Positions 1 through 9,271 of a DNA stretch of 64,000 bases are shown here, one piece after another. The notes below the pieces were generated by a model. That model had not been told where the DNA came from and did not search any database. It saw nothing but the letters and a program-made list of their open reading frames with translations. This DNA comes from Salinivirgaceae bacterium (GTDB lineage Bacteria > Bacteroidota > Bacteroidia > Bacteroidales > SZUA-534), in assembly GCA_017557605.1 (NCBI GenBank), contig JAFYYJ010000122.1:1-64000 (forward strand), read 5' to 3'. Within the stretch, counting starts at the first letter, position 1. Each line of letters begins with the position of its first letter. The position numbers and the translations under genes were made by a program.

Positions 1-25
1 GTAACAATTTGAAATCGAAATAGGA

Positions 26-2743
26 ATGAAAAAGGAACTTGAAAAAAGGTACAATCCGGCTGATGCCGAAGAAAAGTGGTACAAGTTCTGGATGGAAAAC
101 AAGTTTTTCCATTCCGCACCCGACCAACGCACACCATATACCATTGTAATTCCGCCACCGAACGTTACTGGCGTATTGCACATGGGCCATATGCTCAACA
201 ACACCATTCAGGACATTCTGGTGCGTCGCGCCCGTATGATGGGCCGTAATGCATGCTGGGTTCCGGGTACCGACCACGCATCAATCGCCACCGAGGCTAA
301 AGTGGTTGCCAAACTTGCCAAAGAGGGCATCAAAAAATCGGACCTGACCCGTGAACAGTTCCTGAAACACGCCTGGGAATGGAAGGAAGAGCACGGCGGC
401 GTCATTCTTGAGCAACTGAAAAAGTTGGGCGCATCGTGCGATTGGGACCGCACAGCCTTCACAATGGACGGTCCGCGCAGCGAGTCGGTGCTGAAAGTTT
501 TTGTCGATTTATATCGTAAGGGTTTAATATACCGCGGTTTGCGAATGGTCAACTGGGACCCGAAAGCGCAAACCGTGTTGAGCACCGAAGAGGTTATCTA
601 CCGCGAGGAGAAGAGCAAACTCTACTATCTGCGTTATTATGTGGCTGATGCGGCCGAAAATCCGGTGAAACCAACAGGCGCAGAGGGCGAGGTTCTGCAT
701 AAGGATGCGAAAGGCTACTACGCTGTTGTGGCCACTACCCGTCCGGAGACAATTATGGGCGATACTGCAATGTGTATCAACCCGAAAGACCCGAAAAACC
801 AATGGCTGCGCGGTCACAAGGTAATTGTGCCGCTCGTTGGACGTGTAATTCCGGTTATCGAGGACCGTTATGTTGACATCGAATTTGGTACTGGCTGTCT
901 GAAAGTTACGCCTGCTCACGATGCCAACGACTACGCACTCGGACAGACTCACAATCTGGAAATCATCGATATTTTCAACCCCGACGGAACATTGTCAGAG
1001 GCTGCCGGACTCTATGTCGGACAAGACCGTATGGACGTGCGCAAGCAGATTGCCATTGACCTTGAAAATGCCGGCTTGATGGAGAAAATTGAGGACTACG
1101 ACAACAAGGTAGGCTACTCGGAGCGCAATCAGGACACGGCCGTCGAGCCGCGCCTTTGCAAGCAGTGGTTCTTGTCGATGAAGCACTTTGCCGACATTGC
1201 TCTGCCGCCGGTGCTCGAAGGAAAAATCAAGTTCCATCCTAACAAATACGTATCGACATACCGCAACTGGCTCGAGAATATTCAGGACTGGTGCATCAGC
1301 CGCCAACTCTGGTGGGGACACCGTATCCCGGCTTACTTCCTGCCGACTGCCGAAGGCGAAGACGAGAAATTTGTGGTTGCTCTCACAGCCGAAGAAGCGC
1401 TGGTTGAGGCTCGCAAAATCGCTGGATTCGAATCGATTACCATTGACCAACTTCGTCACGACGAGGATGCGCTCGACACTTGGTTCTCATCGTGGTTGTG
1501 GCCGATTTCGCTTTTCGACGGAATCAATAACCCTGGGAACAAGGAGATTAACTACTACTACCCCACCTGTGACCTTGTAACTGGCCCCGATATTATCTTC
1601 TTCTGGGTTGCCCGTATGATTATGGCAGGTGAGGAATATCAGCACGATGTGCCTTTCCGCAACGTTTATTTCACTGGTATTGTGCGCGATAAGTTGGGCC
1701 GCAAGATGTCAAAATCGCTCGGCAACTCACCCGACCCGCTCAAGCTCATTGCCGACTATGGCGCCGACGGCGTTCGTGTTGGAATGCTGCTCTGCTCACC
1801 GGCCGGTGGCGACTTGCTTTACGACGATTCGCTGCCCGAGCAAGGCCGCAACTTCGCCAACAAGATTTGGAATGCCTTCCGTCTGGTTTACAGCTGGGAT
1901 GTGGACGATAAACTGCCGCAACCCGATGCCGCACGTGTGGCCATCGAGTGGTTCAACCAAAAGTTGAGCAGCACCATCGAGCAACTGAACGACCACTTCG
2001 ACAAGTTCCGTCTGTCAGAAGCCTTGATGACCGTTTACCGCCTGTTCTGGGACGAATTCTCAGCATGGTTCCTTGAGATGGTTAAGCCAGCATATCAAAC
2101 AGCTTGCGACGTCAAGACTTATAATGCTGTGATTGAGTTGTTTGAGAAGATGCTCAAACTGCTGCATCCGTTTATGCCGTTCATCACCGAGGAAATTTGG
2201 CAATCGATAAAAGACCGCGATAAGGCTGACAGCCTGATAGTTGCCAAATGGCCTGAGGCTGGTGCGTTCAGCGAAGATTATCTGGCTGAATTCGAAAATG
2301 TTAAGCAGACAATTGCCGAAATTCGCACCGTGCGCACTGACAAGAAAATCCCGAACCGCGACGCCATCAAACTCTTTGTGAACAAAGGCAGCAAAGGCTA
2401 CAACGCACAGTTCGACAGCGTTTTGGCAAAGATGGGCAATACTGAGTCGATTGAGATTGTCAGCCAGAAAGTTGACGGCACGGTGGCATTCATGGTTCAG
2501 ACCACAGAGTTCTACGTTCCGTTTGGCAGCAACATCGATGTTGAAGCCGAGCTTGCAAAACTTCGCGCCGACCGCACCTATCTCGAGGGATTCCTGCAAT
2601 CGGTGATGAAGAAACTCTCGAACGAGAAGTTTGTAAATGGTGCCCCTGCAGCTGTTGTCGAGAATGAGCGCAAGAAACAAGCCGACGCCGAAGCCAAAAT
2701 TAAGGCAATCGACGAGCAGATAAAGGCTCTGGAAAATGCTTAA
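26..2743 (+). CDS. valS: Valine--tRNA ligase (ValRS)
   Basis: Cytosolic class Ia aminoacyl-tRNA synthetase that charges tRNA-Val and edits mischarged threonine. The protein has 905 residues, close to the usual bacterial length. The HIGH signature is seen as HMGH from about residue 52, inside [13 protein letters not shown]. The KMSKS loop starts at about residue 560 ([11 protein letters not shown]). The editing domain lies between them ([12 protein letters not shown]), followed by the anticodon-binding domain. The last ~60 residues are rich in Lys, Glu and Ala, matching the C-terminal coiled-coil arm of ValRS. The ATG start is 25 bases from the window edge, so the promoter cannot be judged. 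A separate promoter-like motif before the next gene suggests it is not cotranscribed with it. Confidence 0.98.
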   Translation: MKKELEKRYNPADAEEKWYKFWMENKFFHSAPDQRTPYTIVIPPPNVTGVLHMGHMLNNTIQDILVRRARMMGRNACWVPGTDHASIATEAKVVAKLAKEGIKKSDLTREQFLKHAWEWKEEHGGVILEQLKKLGASCDWDRTAFTMDGPRSESVLKVFVDLYRKGLIYRGLRMVNWDPKAQTVLSTEEVIYREEKSKLYYLRYYVADAAENPVKPTGAEGEVLHKDAKGYYAVVATTRPETIMGDTAMCINPKDPKNQWLRGHKVIVPLVGRVIPVIEDRYVDIEFGTGCLKVTPAHDANDYALGQTHNLEIIDIFNPDGTLSEAAGLYVGQDRMDVRKQIAIDLENAGLMEKIEDYDNKVGYSERNQDTAVEPRLCKQWFLSMKHFADIALPPVLEGKIKFHPNKYVSTYRNWLENIQDWCISRQLWWGHRIPAYFLPTAEGEDEKFVVALTAEEALVEARKIAGFESITIDQLRHDEDALDTWFSSWLWPISLFDGINNPGNKEINYYYPTCDLVTGPDIIFFWVARMIMAGEEYQHDVPFRNVYFTGIVRDKLGRKMSKSLGNSPDPLKLIADYGADGVRVGMLLCSPAGGDLLYDDSLPEQGRNFANKIWNAFRLVYSWDVDDKLPQPDAARVAIEWFNQKLSSTIEQLNDHFDKFRLSEALMTVYRLFWDEFSAWFLEMVKPAYQTACDVKTYNAVIELFEKMLKLLHPFMPFITEEIWQSIKDRDKADSLIVAKWPEAGAFSEDYLAEFENVKQTIAEIRTVRTDKKIPNRDAIKLFVNKGSKGYNAQFDSVLAKMGNTESIEIVSQKVDGTVAFMVQTTEFYVPFGSNIDVEAELAKLRADRTYLEGFLQSVMKKLSNEKFVNGAPAAVVENERKKQADAEAKIKAIDEQIKALENA

Positions 2744-2788
2744 TACCAACAGTGCAAAACACGATAGATTATTATTTGTATAAATTTC

Positions 2789-2796
2789 TATATTTG
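2789..2796 (+). promoter_or_regulatory. Putative -7 promoter element (TATATTTG)
   Basis: TATATTTG matches the Bacteroidota -7 consensus TAnnTTTG and lies 20 bases before the ATG of the secreted protein. No convincing TTTG -33 box is seen at the usual 19-21 base spacing. Confidence 0.5.
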
Positions 2797-2816
2797 CACC
2801 TTGTAATTAATATGAT

Positions 2817-4019
2817 ATGAAAAAAGTAAAACCAATTTTGTTGCTGACTGCCTTATCGTTAGGCTTCAGTGCAAGCGCACAACAAGGTATTTTCTACTAT
2901 GTTAATACCAACCAAAATTTCATTAATTCTAAAACAATCGATGTTAAGCCAACCGATAACGGAATGGTTATCCTTAATCAATGCTCAGATGCAAATTATG
3001 CATCGCATGCCATTCAGGTTATTGAGCTGAACAAGACAATGATAAAAACATCTGAAAGCATTGTTAATATCGATAAGCTTCACAATATCAGCGGTTTCTC
3101 ACGTCAAACCGACGGCTCATACAGTGTTCTTGTCAATTCGGGAACAAGCCAACTCGAAGCAATGCAAGTGAAATTGTCAGCTGCCTATAAAGAAGCTGGA
3201 CTGAATAAATTCGATGATTTGGAGCAGAGCTCATTTGTTTCGCAAGCTACTGTAGGCAAGCAAGTTCTGGCAATATCGACACATACACCGACAAAAGGTA
3301 AATTTGACATTATGCTCAGCTGCTTTAATGATAACGGATTAATGGTTTGGACCAAGAAAATATCAAGCGAACCCAACGAATCAGCTGACATCATCGTCGC
3401 CGACAACGAAGACAACGTAATAGTTCTTGGACGCAAGTATAACGATAACGCAACAGAGTATATTCCAATACTTTACAAGCTTTCGGCTGACGGCAATATA
3501 CTTTGGAAGAAAAGCGGTGTCGACATGCCGTCAAACTTCTACTCACAAAACATTACAGTGAGCAAAAACGGTGATATCTACTATGCTTGCGGACTTACGC
3601 TGCGCACTGGTGTGCTGCAAACCAAAGTCTTCAAACTCGACGGCAACGGCAACACCAAACGCACATCGAACCTGAACGATTTCACAAGCAACGGTGCTTT
3701 ATGGCTGTCATCGGGAAAAGTGCTACTCTATGGTTCGCGTTTCTACACCGATGCCAAGCAGGTTGTTACCAAAGGCGCATACATGATTCTTGACGCCGAC
3801 CTTAACGAACTCAGCAACAAGGCGTTGGCCGTTAATGACAAACCTGATTCCGATTTTAACTACAACACAACCACAAGTTCTGATTTGCAAGCCGCTATTG
3901 AGCTTGAAGGTGGCAGCGTTGCAATGGTTGGTAAGGTCACAATGCCTCAGGCTGGCGGAAATGACAAACATAACAACACAATTGTTGTGGTTGCCGACGC
4001 ATACGGAAACTACAAATAA
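2817..4019 (+). CDS. Secreted beta-propeller-like protein of unknown function
   Basis: 400 residues. A clear signal peptide (MKKVKPILLLTALSLGFSASA, cut before QQG) sends it out of the cytoplasm. The mature part repeats short blade-like units in which an Asn/Asp-Gly turn is followed by a Trp or charged strand (FNDNGLMVWTKK, LSADGNILWKKSG, LDGNGNTKRTSN). This pattern is typical of PQQ/WD-like beta-propellers in Bacteroidota secreted proteins. I see no catalytic motif, no T9SS C-terminal domain and no lipobox. It has its own promoter-like element and a strong terminator, so it is probably a single-gene unit. The propeller assignment is inference from the repeat pattern. Confidence 0.85.
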   Translation: MKKVKPILLLTALSLGFSASAQQGIFYYVNTNQNFINSKTIDVKPTDNGMVILNQCSDANYASHAIQVIELNKTMIKTSESIVNIDKLHNISGFSRQTDGSYSVLVNSGTSQLEAMQVKLSAAYKEAGLNKFDDLEQSSFVSQATVGKQVLAISTHTPTKGKFDIMLSCFNDNGLMVWTKKISSEPNESADIIVADNEDNVIVLGRKYNDNATEYIPILYKLSADGNILWKKSGVDMPSNFYSQNITVSKNGDIYYACGLTLRTGVLQTKVFKLDGNGNTKRTSNLNDFTSNGALWLSSGKVLLYGSRFYTDAKQVVTKGAYMILDADLNELSNKALAVNDKPDSDFNYNTTTSSDLQAAIELEGGSVAMVGKVTMPQAGGNDKHNNTIVVVADAYGNYK

Positions 4020-4040
4020 ACCGCTGTTACATAACAACAT

Positions 4041-4072
4041 AAAAAAGCGCATAACAGTTATGCGCTTTTTTT
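4041..4072 (+). terminator. Intrinsic terminator of the secreted propeller-like gene
   Basis: Perfect 8-bp stem GCGCATAA / TTATGCGC with a 3-base loop, flanked by A6 on the left and T7 on the right. The A and T runs make it able to work in both directions. It starts 21 bases after the stop codon. Confidence 0.9.
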
Positions 4073-4350
4073 ATGCTTGTCCGCTTCGTTTTTTAAAGTT
4101 AGTTCACATCCATATTTTCATATAAATAATAGGTATGAATTTAGGCGTTTTCGCTATTTACGAAAATCACTTACGGTTTGTATATCACTGAATTAAACCG
4201 AATTGCGGCGGTCAGTGCCTCAACGGGCGGCTGTGGCGGACTTTTGCTTGGCCGCATATTGAATTGTTTAATACATTTGCCCACTTTTTGTAGAAAAGAA
4301 AACTGCCGTTTATAGGCAAATTGATGATAATCAATAAAAAACGTTTTTAA
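4073..4350. other. Intergenic region with a GC-rich patch
   Basis: No gene is supported here. The region is AT-rich except for a GC-rich patch at about 4199-4254 (GCGGCGGTCAGTGCCTCAAC onward) that stands out from its surroundings. I have an uncertain memory of similar stretches as repeated intergenic sequence in Bacteroidales genomes. A minus-strand reading frame crosses the patch but starts inside the next gene and is not believed to be coding. Confidence 0.4.
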
Positions 4351-5172
4351 GTGAATAAGATTGTTGCAAAAGAGCACTTCTCTGAAAATGTGGTAAGGCT
4401 CGAGATTGAGGCACCGCTTATTGCCAAATCGCGCAAGGCGGGACACTTTGTGATTGTTAAAGTTGGCGAAAAGGGAGAGCGTATCCCCTTGACCATTTCG
4501 GCAGCCAACGTCGAGAAAGGCACTATCGACCTTGTTGTGCAGCGTGTGGGAGTTTCGTCGTGCAAACTCACCGACCTGAACGTAGGCGACTATGTGACCG
4601 ACGTTGTGGGCCCGCTTGGACGCGCCACCGAGATTGAGAAATTCGGCACCGTGCTGGCTTGCGGCGGCGGTGTGGGCGTGGCCCCGCTGCTTCCTATCGT
4701 CGAGGCGATGAAAAAGGCTGGAAACCGCGTAGTTACTATTCTGGCGGCACGTTCGAAAGACCTTATCATTCTTGAGGACGAAATGCGCAAATGGTCAGAT
4801 GAGGTAATAATTATGACCGACGACGGCTCGTACGGCGAAAAAGGTAACGTGACCGTCGGTATGGAGAAAGCCATTGCTAAAGAAAAGATTGACAAGTCGA
4901 TAGTGATTGGCCCGACTATTATGATGAAATTCGCGTCGCTCACCACAAAGAAGTACGAAATCCCAACCGTGGCAAGCCTTAACACCATTATGGTGGACGG
5001 CACCGGAATGTGTGGCGCCTGCCGCGTGACGGTAGACGGCAAAACCAAGTTCGTCTGCGTTGACGGACCCGAGTTCGACGCCCACAAAATCGATTTCGAC
5101 GAGGTGATGACACGTATGCGCGCCTACAAACCGCAAGAGACAGAGGCACTTGCAGCATATAATTCAAAATAA
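4351..5172 (+). CDS. Sulfide dehydrogenase / ferredoxin-NADP reductase-type FAD/NAD(P)-binding subunit (NfnA/SudB-like)
   Basis: 273 residues. Small flavoprotein subunit of the NfnAB/SudAB type, which moves electrons between NAD(P)H and ferredoxin or feeds the large GltA-like subunit. The FAD-binding motif RIPLTIS lies near residue 47, and the nucleotide-binding glycine-rich motif CGGGVGVAPL near residues 105-114. A C-terminal [2Fe-2S] cysteine set is visible at C221, C224 and C236. The start is GTG at 4351: an in-frame TAA lies directly upstream and no ATG is nearby. The stop lies 13 bases before the ATG of the large subunit, so the two form an operon. Whether the pair works in NADPH/ferredoxin balance, polysulfide reduction or glutamate synthesis cannot be decided from sequence. 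Confidence 0.92.
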   Translation: MNKIVAKEHFSENVVRLEIEAPLIAKSRKAGHFVIVKVGEKGERIPLTISAANVEKGTIDLVVQRVGVSSCKLTDLNVGDYVTDVVGPLGRATEIEKFGTVLACGGGVGVAPLLPIVEAMKKAGNRVVTILAARSKDLIILEDEMRKWSDEVIIMTDDGSYGEKGNVTVGMEKAIAKEKIDKSIVIGPTIMMKFASLTTKKYEIPTVASLNTIMVDGTGMCGACRVTVDGKTKFVCVDGPEFDAHKIDFDEVMTRMRAYKPQETEALAAYNSK

Positions 5173-5185
5173 AAAAACGAAAGAG

Positions 5186-6655
5186 ATGACAAAAGAAGAA
5201 ATATTGGCTCTGCGTAATGAGCCATGGCGTGATGAGTTGCGCAAGAAGATGAGTCCGAAAGACCGTGGTGCTCTGGAGCGCGTAAAAATGCCCGAACTGA
5301 CACCCGACTACCGCGTGAAAACATTCACCGAGGAGGTCCAACAAGGTCTTACAAAGGAGATGGCTGTGGCTGAAGCACAACGCTGCTTGGACTGCGCCGA
5401 CCCATCGTGTATGAAGGGCTGCCCGGTTGGAATCAACATCCCGACATTCGTTAAACAGATTGAAAACGAAGATTTTGAAGGCGCAATTGCCACAATCAAA
5501 AAGACATCGAGTCTGCCGGCTGTCTGCGGACGTGTCTGCCCGCAGGAGAAACAGTGCGAGGGCAACTGCATAAAGCTGAAAATGAAACAGAAACCGGTTG
5601 CTATCGGTTATCTGGAACGTTTTGCTGCTGACTACGAGCGTGAGTCGGGAAAGATGAAAGCACCCGAATGCGCTGCCAAGAACGGCAAGAAAGTCTGCAC
5701 CGTTGGTTCAGGTCCGTCAGCTTTGGCTTTTGCAGCCGATATGATTAAATTGGGTTACGATGTAACCGTGTTTGAGGCACTTCACGAGATTGGCGGTGTA
5801 CTCAAATATGGTATTCCTGAATTCCGTCTGCCAAACAGCGTTGTTGATGCCGAAATCGACACTCTGCGCAAGATGGGAGTTAACTTCCAGCCGAACACAA
5901 TTATCGGCAAGACAATCAGTTACGAGCAACTGCACGAGATGGGCTTCGACGGCATTTTCGTCGGTTCGGGAGCTGGTCTGCCGCGTTTTATGAATATTCC
6001 AGGCGAAAACCTTATTGGTGTGATGTCGTCGAACGAGTATCTGACACGTATCAACCTGATGGGCGCTGGCCGCGGACAAGGTGCCGACACCCCTGTGCTG
6101 AAAGGCAAAAACGTGGTTGTTTGCGGTGGTGGTAACACTGCAATGGACTCTGCCCGCACAGCAAAACGTATGGGTGCCGAGACCGTTACTTTGGTTTACC
6201 GTCGTGGTTTGGACGAACTTCCGGCACGTGCCGAGGAGGTTCACCACGCAATGGAGGAAGGCATCGACTTCCACGTACTTCACAACCCAATCGAATACCA
6301 CGCTGATGAGAATGGCCGCGTGAAAGAGGCCGTGCTTCAAGTGATGGAGTTGGGTGAGCCCGACGCTTCGGGACGTCGTTCGCCAGTTGCCATTGAGGGT
6401 AAGACCGAAACCATTCCGGCTGACCTTGTAATTGTTGCCATTGGTGTATCACCAAACCCAATTATCCCGACCAACTTTAAAGGCCTCGAGATTTCGAAGA
6501 AAGGCACAATCGTTGTTGGCGAGGAGACAATGCAATCGGCTGTTAGCGATGTGTTTGCAGGTGGCGACATTGTTCGTGGTGGTGCAACAGTTATCCTTGC
6601 AATGGGTGATGGCCGCAAAGCCGCCGGTGCAATGGACGAGTATTTGAAAAAATAA
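5186..6655 (+). CDS. gltA: NADPH-dependent glutamate synthase small-subunit-like / NfnB-SudA flavoprotein
   Basis: 489 residues from the ATG at 5186. A longer frame from TTG at 5150 would run into the previous gene and is less likely. Two N-terminal cysteine clusters that bind [4Fe-4S] are visible (CLDCADPSCMKGCP and CGRVCPQEKQCEGNC). An FAD-binding VGSGPSALAFA motif and an NADPH-binding CGGGNTAMDSA motif follow. This is the homotetrameric GltA / NfnB layout. It directly follows the FAD/[2Fe-2S] subunit, which fits a two-subunit NfnAB-like enzyme better than classical GOGAT, since no large gltB is adjacent. A strong terminator follows. The physiological reaction is inference. Confidence 0.93.
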   Translation: MTKEEILALRNEPWRDELRKKMSPKDRGALERVKMPELTPDYRVKTFTEEVQQGLTKEMAVAEAQRCLDCADPSCMKGCPVGINIPTFVKQIENEDFEGAIATIKKTSSLPAVCGRVCPQEKQCEGNCIKLKMKQKPVAIGYLERFAADYERESGKMKAPECAAKNGKKVCTVGSGPSALAFAADMIKLGYDVTVFEALHEIGGVLKYGIPEFRLPNSVVDAEIDTLRKMGVNFQPNTIIGKTISYEQLHEMGFDGIFVGSGAGLPRFMNIPGENLIGVMSSNEYLTRINLMGAGRGQGADTPVLKGKNVVVCGGGNTAMDSARTAKRMGAETVTLVYRRGLDELPARAEEVHHAMEEGIDFHVLHNPIEYHADENGRVKEAVLQVMELGEPDASGRRSPVAIEGKTETIPADLVIVAIGVSPNPIIPTNFKGLEISKKGTIVVGEETMQSAVSDVFAGGDIVRGGATVILAMGDGRKAAGAMDEYLKK

Positions 6656-6700
6656 GACAATAAGTTGATTAATACCCGCTTACGGGTAATCTCAGTCAGA

Positions 6701-6728
6701 AAAAGGGAACTTTCGGGTTCCCTTTTTT
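6701..6728 (+). terminator. Intrinsic terminator after the NfnAB-like operon
   Basis: Stem AAAAGGGAAC / GTTCCCTTTT with a 6-base loop, followed by a T run. A smaller inverted repeat (ACCCG / CGGGT, about 6674-6686) lies just upstream. Confidence 0.88.
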
Positions 6729-6851
6729 ATTTTTAGCCACGGCGCTAACAACAAGATTTTCAATTTTTTGTATGCTAATATATCTGCCTGAAGCGCTTTT
6801 TACAACAACATTATTCCACCATTTCCCAATTTTCCACTATCTTGCCGCATT

Positions 6852-7883
6852 ATGGACGAAAGTTTTGACATACGGCAGAATGCCAACATTATATCCGACA
6901 AGGAGTATGAGAACAAGCTCCGCCCCTTGTCGTTCAGCGACTTCAACGGACAGCCGCGAATACTCGACAACCTGAAGGTTTTTGTTGAAGCCGCAAAAAT
7001 GCGCGGCGAGCCTCTCGACCATCTTCTGCTCAACGGTCCTCCGGGATTGGGCAAAACCACCTTGGCCAATATCGTGGCCAACGAATTGGGCGTGGGATTC
7101 AAAGTTACATCGGGACCGGTGCTCGACAAACCGGGCGACCTTGCGGGAATCCTTACCAGCCTTGAGCCTAACGATGTGCTTTTCATTGATGAGATTCACC
7201 GACTGAACCCCGTTGTTGAAGAGTATCTCTACTCGGCAATGGAAGATTTTCGGATTGATATTCTGATAGATAAAGGCCCTGCCGCACGTTCGGTGCAGTT
7301 GTCGCTATGCCCGTTCACATTGGTAGGCGCCACCACACGCGCCGGATTACTCACAAGCCCGTTGCGTGCACGCTTCGGCATCAATCTGCATTTTGAGTAT
7401 TACGATGCTGAGACGCTGAAGAAAATCGTTAAACGCTCGGCATCAATTCTTCAGGTGCCCATTGACGATGATGCAGCCTTCGAGATATCGTCACGCAGTC
7501 GTGGAACGCCGCGTATCGCCAACGCTCTGTTGCGACGTGTGCGCGATTTTGCACAGGTGAAAGGCAACGGCCATATCGACCTTGAGATTGCGCAGTTCTC
7601 GTTGCGCGCCCTCAACATCGACCAGTACGGCCTCGACGAGATGGACAACCGCATTCTGACAACCATCATCGACAAGTTCAAAGGCGGTCCGGTGGGCATC
7701 ACCACCATTGCTACCGCCGTGGGCGAAGATGGCGGCACAGTGGAAGAAGTTTACGAGCCGTTCCTCATTCAGGAAGGCTTCATCAAGCGCACACCCCGCG
7801 GCCGCGAAGCCACCGAAAAAGCTTACAGTCATCTTGGGCGCACACGCTTTTCACCCGACCCACAGCAGGGAACGCTGTTCTAA
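6852..7883 (+). CDS. ruvB: Holliday junction branch-migration helicase subunit RuvB
   Basis: 343 residues, the normal RuvB length. AAA+ motor that drives RuvA-bound Holliday junction migration in recombinational repair. Walker [10 protein letters not shown] is at about residues 62-70 and Walker B FIDEIH near 111-116. The sensor segment GATTRAGLL and arginine-rich PLRARFG follow, and the C-terminal winged helix carries GLDEMD and the conserved RTPRGR. ruvA and ruvC are not adjacent, as is common in Bacteroidota. The ATG at 6852 is the first good start. The following gene is 116 bases away across repeat-like DNA. Confidence 0.98.
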   Translation: MDESFDIRQNANIISDKEYENKLRPLSFSDFNGQPRILDNLKVFVEAAKMRGEPLDHLLLNGPPGLGKTTLANIVANELGVGFKVTSGPVLDKPGDLAGILTSLEPNDVLFIDEIHRLNPVVEEYLYSAMEDFRIDILIDKGPAARSVQLSLCPFTLVGATTRAGLLTSPLRARFGINLHFEYYDAETLKKIVKRSASILQVPIDDDAAFEISSRSRGTPRIANALLRRVRDFAQVKGNGHIDLEIAQFSLRALNIDQYGLDEMDNRILTTIIDKFKGGPVGITTIATAVGEDGGTVEEVYEPFLIQEGFIKRTPRGREATEKAYSHLGRTRFSPDPQQGTLF

Positions 7884-7999
7884 AAGACTACTGACGATAG
7901 ACAACAGACAATGGAAGATAAGAAGTGTAATTTCAACTTGTAAAACCTTTAACCAAGAACTTAAAACTTATAACTTCGAAAACGTATAACTCACTGTCA
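7884..7999. repeat. Intergenic spacer with degenerate short-period repeats
   Basis: Contains loosely repeated units such as GATAGACAACAGACAATGG, then AACTTAAAACTTATAACTT. A near-identical ACTTAAAACTTACAAC occurs before the methyltransferase gene at about 57833. No hairpin terminator is seen after ruvB. Confidence 0.45.
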
Positions 8000-9097
8000 A
8001 TGCGCAAGATTCTTACCATATTGCTAATGCTGCCCCTAATCGCCCCTGCCCAATACTTCGCTTCCGAGAGCGATGTTGAGCGTTTGCTGAAGGCCGATTC
8101 GGCAGCATTGCATCTGACAATTGACAACTACAACTTTTTGTGGAACAACGAGTTTTTCGGCCCAATTGACAAGGGCTACACTCTCATTGGTTTCAATTTG
8201 CAGCCGGCGCTTGAATATCATTTCACACCGAATATCAAGGCAAAGGCGGGTGTGCGACTCACAAAATATTCCGGGCTCGACAAGTTTACCGACTGTCTGC
8301 CAGTCTATTCCGTCACTTGGCACACCGATAAACTTGCCGTGACTATGGGCACCATCAACGGCGCGTCGTTCCACCGCCTGCCAGAACCTGTGATGCACCG
8401 TGAGCGGCAACTCGTCAACAACTACGAGAACGGAATGCAGATTGTCTATAACACAAACCGCCTGTTTGCCGATGTGTGGGTCGATTGGCAGGATTTTATC
8501 TTCCGCGGGGACAATAAGAAAGAGCAGATTTATGGCGGACTGTCGATTGGATGGAAGACCCTGTCTTCCGATGCTCTTGAACTGGAAATTCCTGCATCGT
8601 TCACCATTTTCCACCGTGGCGGACAGATAGATACCGACACAACACCAATGCGGCTGTTCTACTACGTTTCGGGCGGTGCGCAACTCACTCACCATATCAA
8701 CGGTTTTATTAGCGGCATTGGCGCATCATCGCAAGTACTTGGTTACAAGGATAATTCACCCACACCAGAAAGTCTCTACCAGAGTGGTTGGGGTTGGTTG
8801 TTCGATGTCAGGCTGATGCACGAAAAGAGCAGCCTGACAGTTGGTTATTGGCTTGCCGATGGTTTCATTGCCCAGCAGGGCAACCCAATGTATATGTGCC
8901 AGTCGTACGACGGCGCCACCGACCAGAAGCACCGCAGTATGCTCACAGGCGAACTGAATCTTGCCAAAGACATAACCGATTATTTCACAGCCGCTTTGAC
9001 TGCCGTCGGCTACTACGATATTAAAAATTCAGCGTTCGACTACACCTACGCCTTCACCTTCATCCTTCGCCCCGATTTTGTGCTTTGGCGGCGATAA
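8000..9097 (+). CDS. Outer-membrane beta-barrel protein of unknown function
   Basis: 365 residues with a signal peptide (MRKILTILLMLPLIAPA, then QYF). The mature protein is a run of amphipathic strands with alternating aromatic and polar residues (GYTLIGFNLQPALEYHF, KAKAGVRLTKYSG). The C-terminus is aromatic and arginine-rich. This is typical of outer-membrane barrels. I do not recognise a named family and see no catalytic motif. It starts after a repeat-rich gap and ends with its own terminator, so it is probably transcribed alone or with ruvB. Confidence 0.85.
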   Translation: MRKILTILLMLPLIAPAQYFASESDVERLLKADSAALHLTIDNYNFLWNNEFFGPIDKGYTLIGFNLQPALEYHFTPNIKAKAGVRLTKYSGLDKFTDCLPVYSVTWHTDKLAVTMGTINGASFHRLPEPVMHRERQLVNNYENGMQIVYNTNRLFADVWVDWQDFIFRGDNKKEQIYGGLSIGWKTLSSDALELEIPASFTIFHRGGQIDTDTTPMRLFYYVSGGAQLTHHINGFISGIGASSQVLGYKDNSPTPESLYQSGWGWLFDVRLMHEKSSLTVGYWLADGFIAQQGNPMYMCQSYDGATDQKHRSMLTGELNLAKDITDYFTAALTAVGYYDIKNSAFDYTYAFTFILRPDFVLWRR

Positions 9098-9149
9098 GAA
9101 CGAAAAAAAATCCGTAGGCAAGCGCCCCCCCACAATTTGAACACTTTTG

Positions 9150-9177
9150 AATAGTTGCTGAAGCGACTATTTTTTTT
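9150..9177 (+). terminator. Intrinsic terminator after the barrel gene
   Basis: 9-bp stem AATAGTTGC / GCGACTATT (one G-U pair) with loop TGAA, followed by a run of T bases. Confidence 0.85.
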
Positions 9178-9271
9178 GAAAGCAAGCAACCTTATCGCGT
9201 TTTTGAGCGTCATAGTTTGCAGATACATTTTTTTATTACTTTTAAATTTTGAAAACTAAAACCATACTACT

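Noticed and set aside
4171..4446. 91-residue minus-strand frame across the GC-rich patch
   Set aside because: It starts inside the NfnA-like gene on the opposite strand, and only its C-terminal third lies in the unusual patch. The DNA patch is reported instead.
5150..5185. Upstream TTG start for the GltA-like subunit
   Set aside because: It would overlap the end of the previous gene and add a Lys/Asn-rich leader. The ATG at 5186 gives the family N-terminus.
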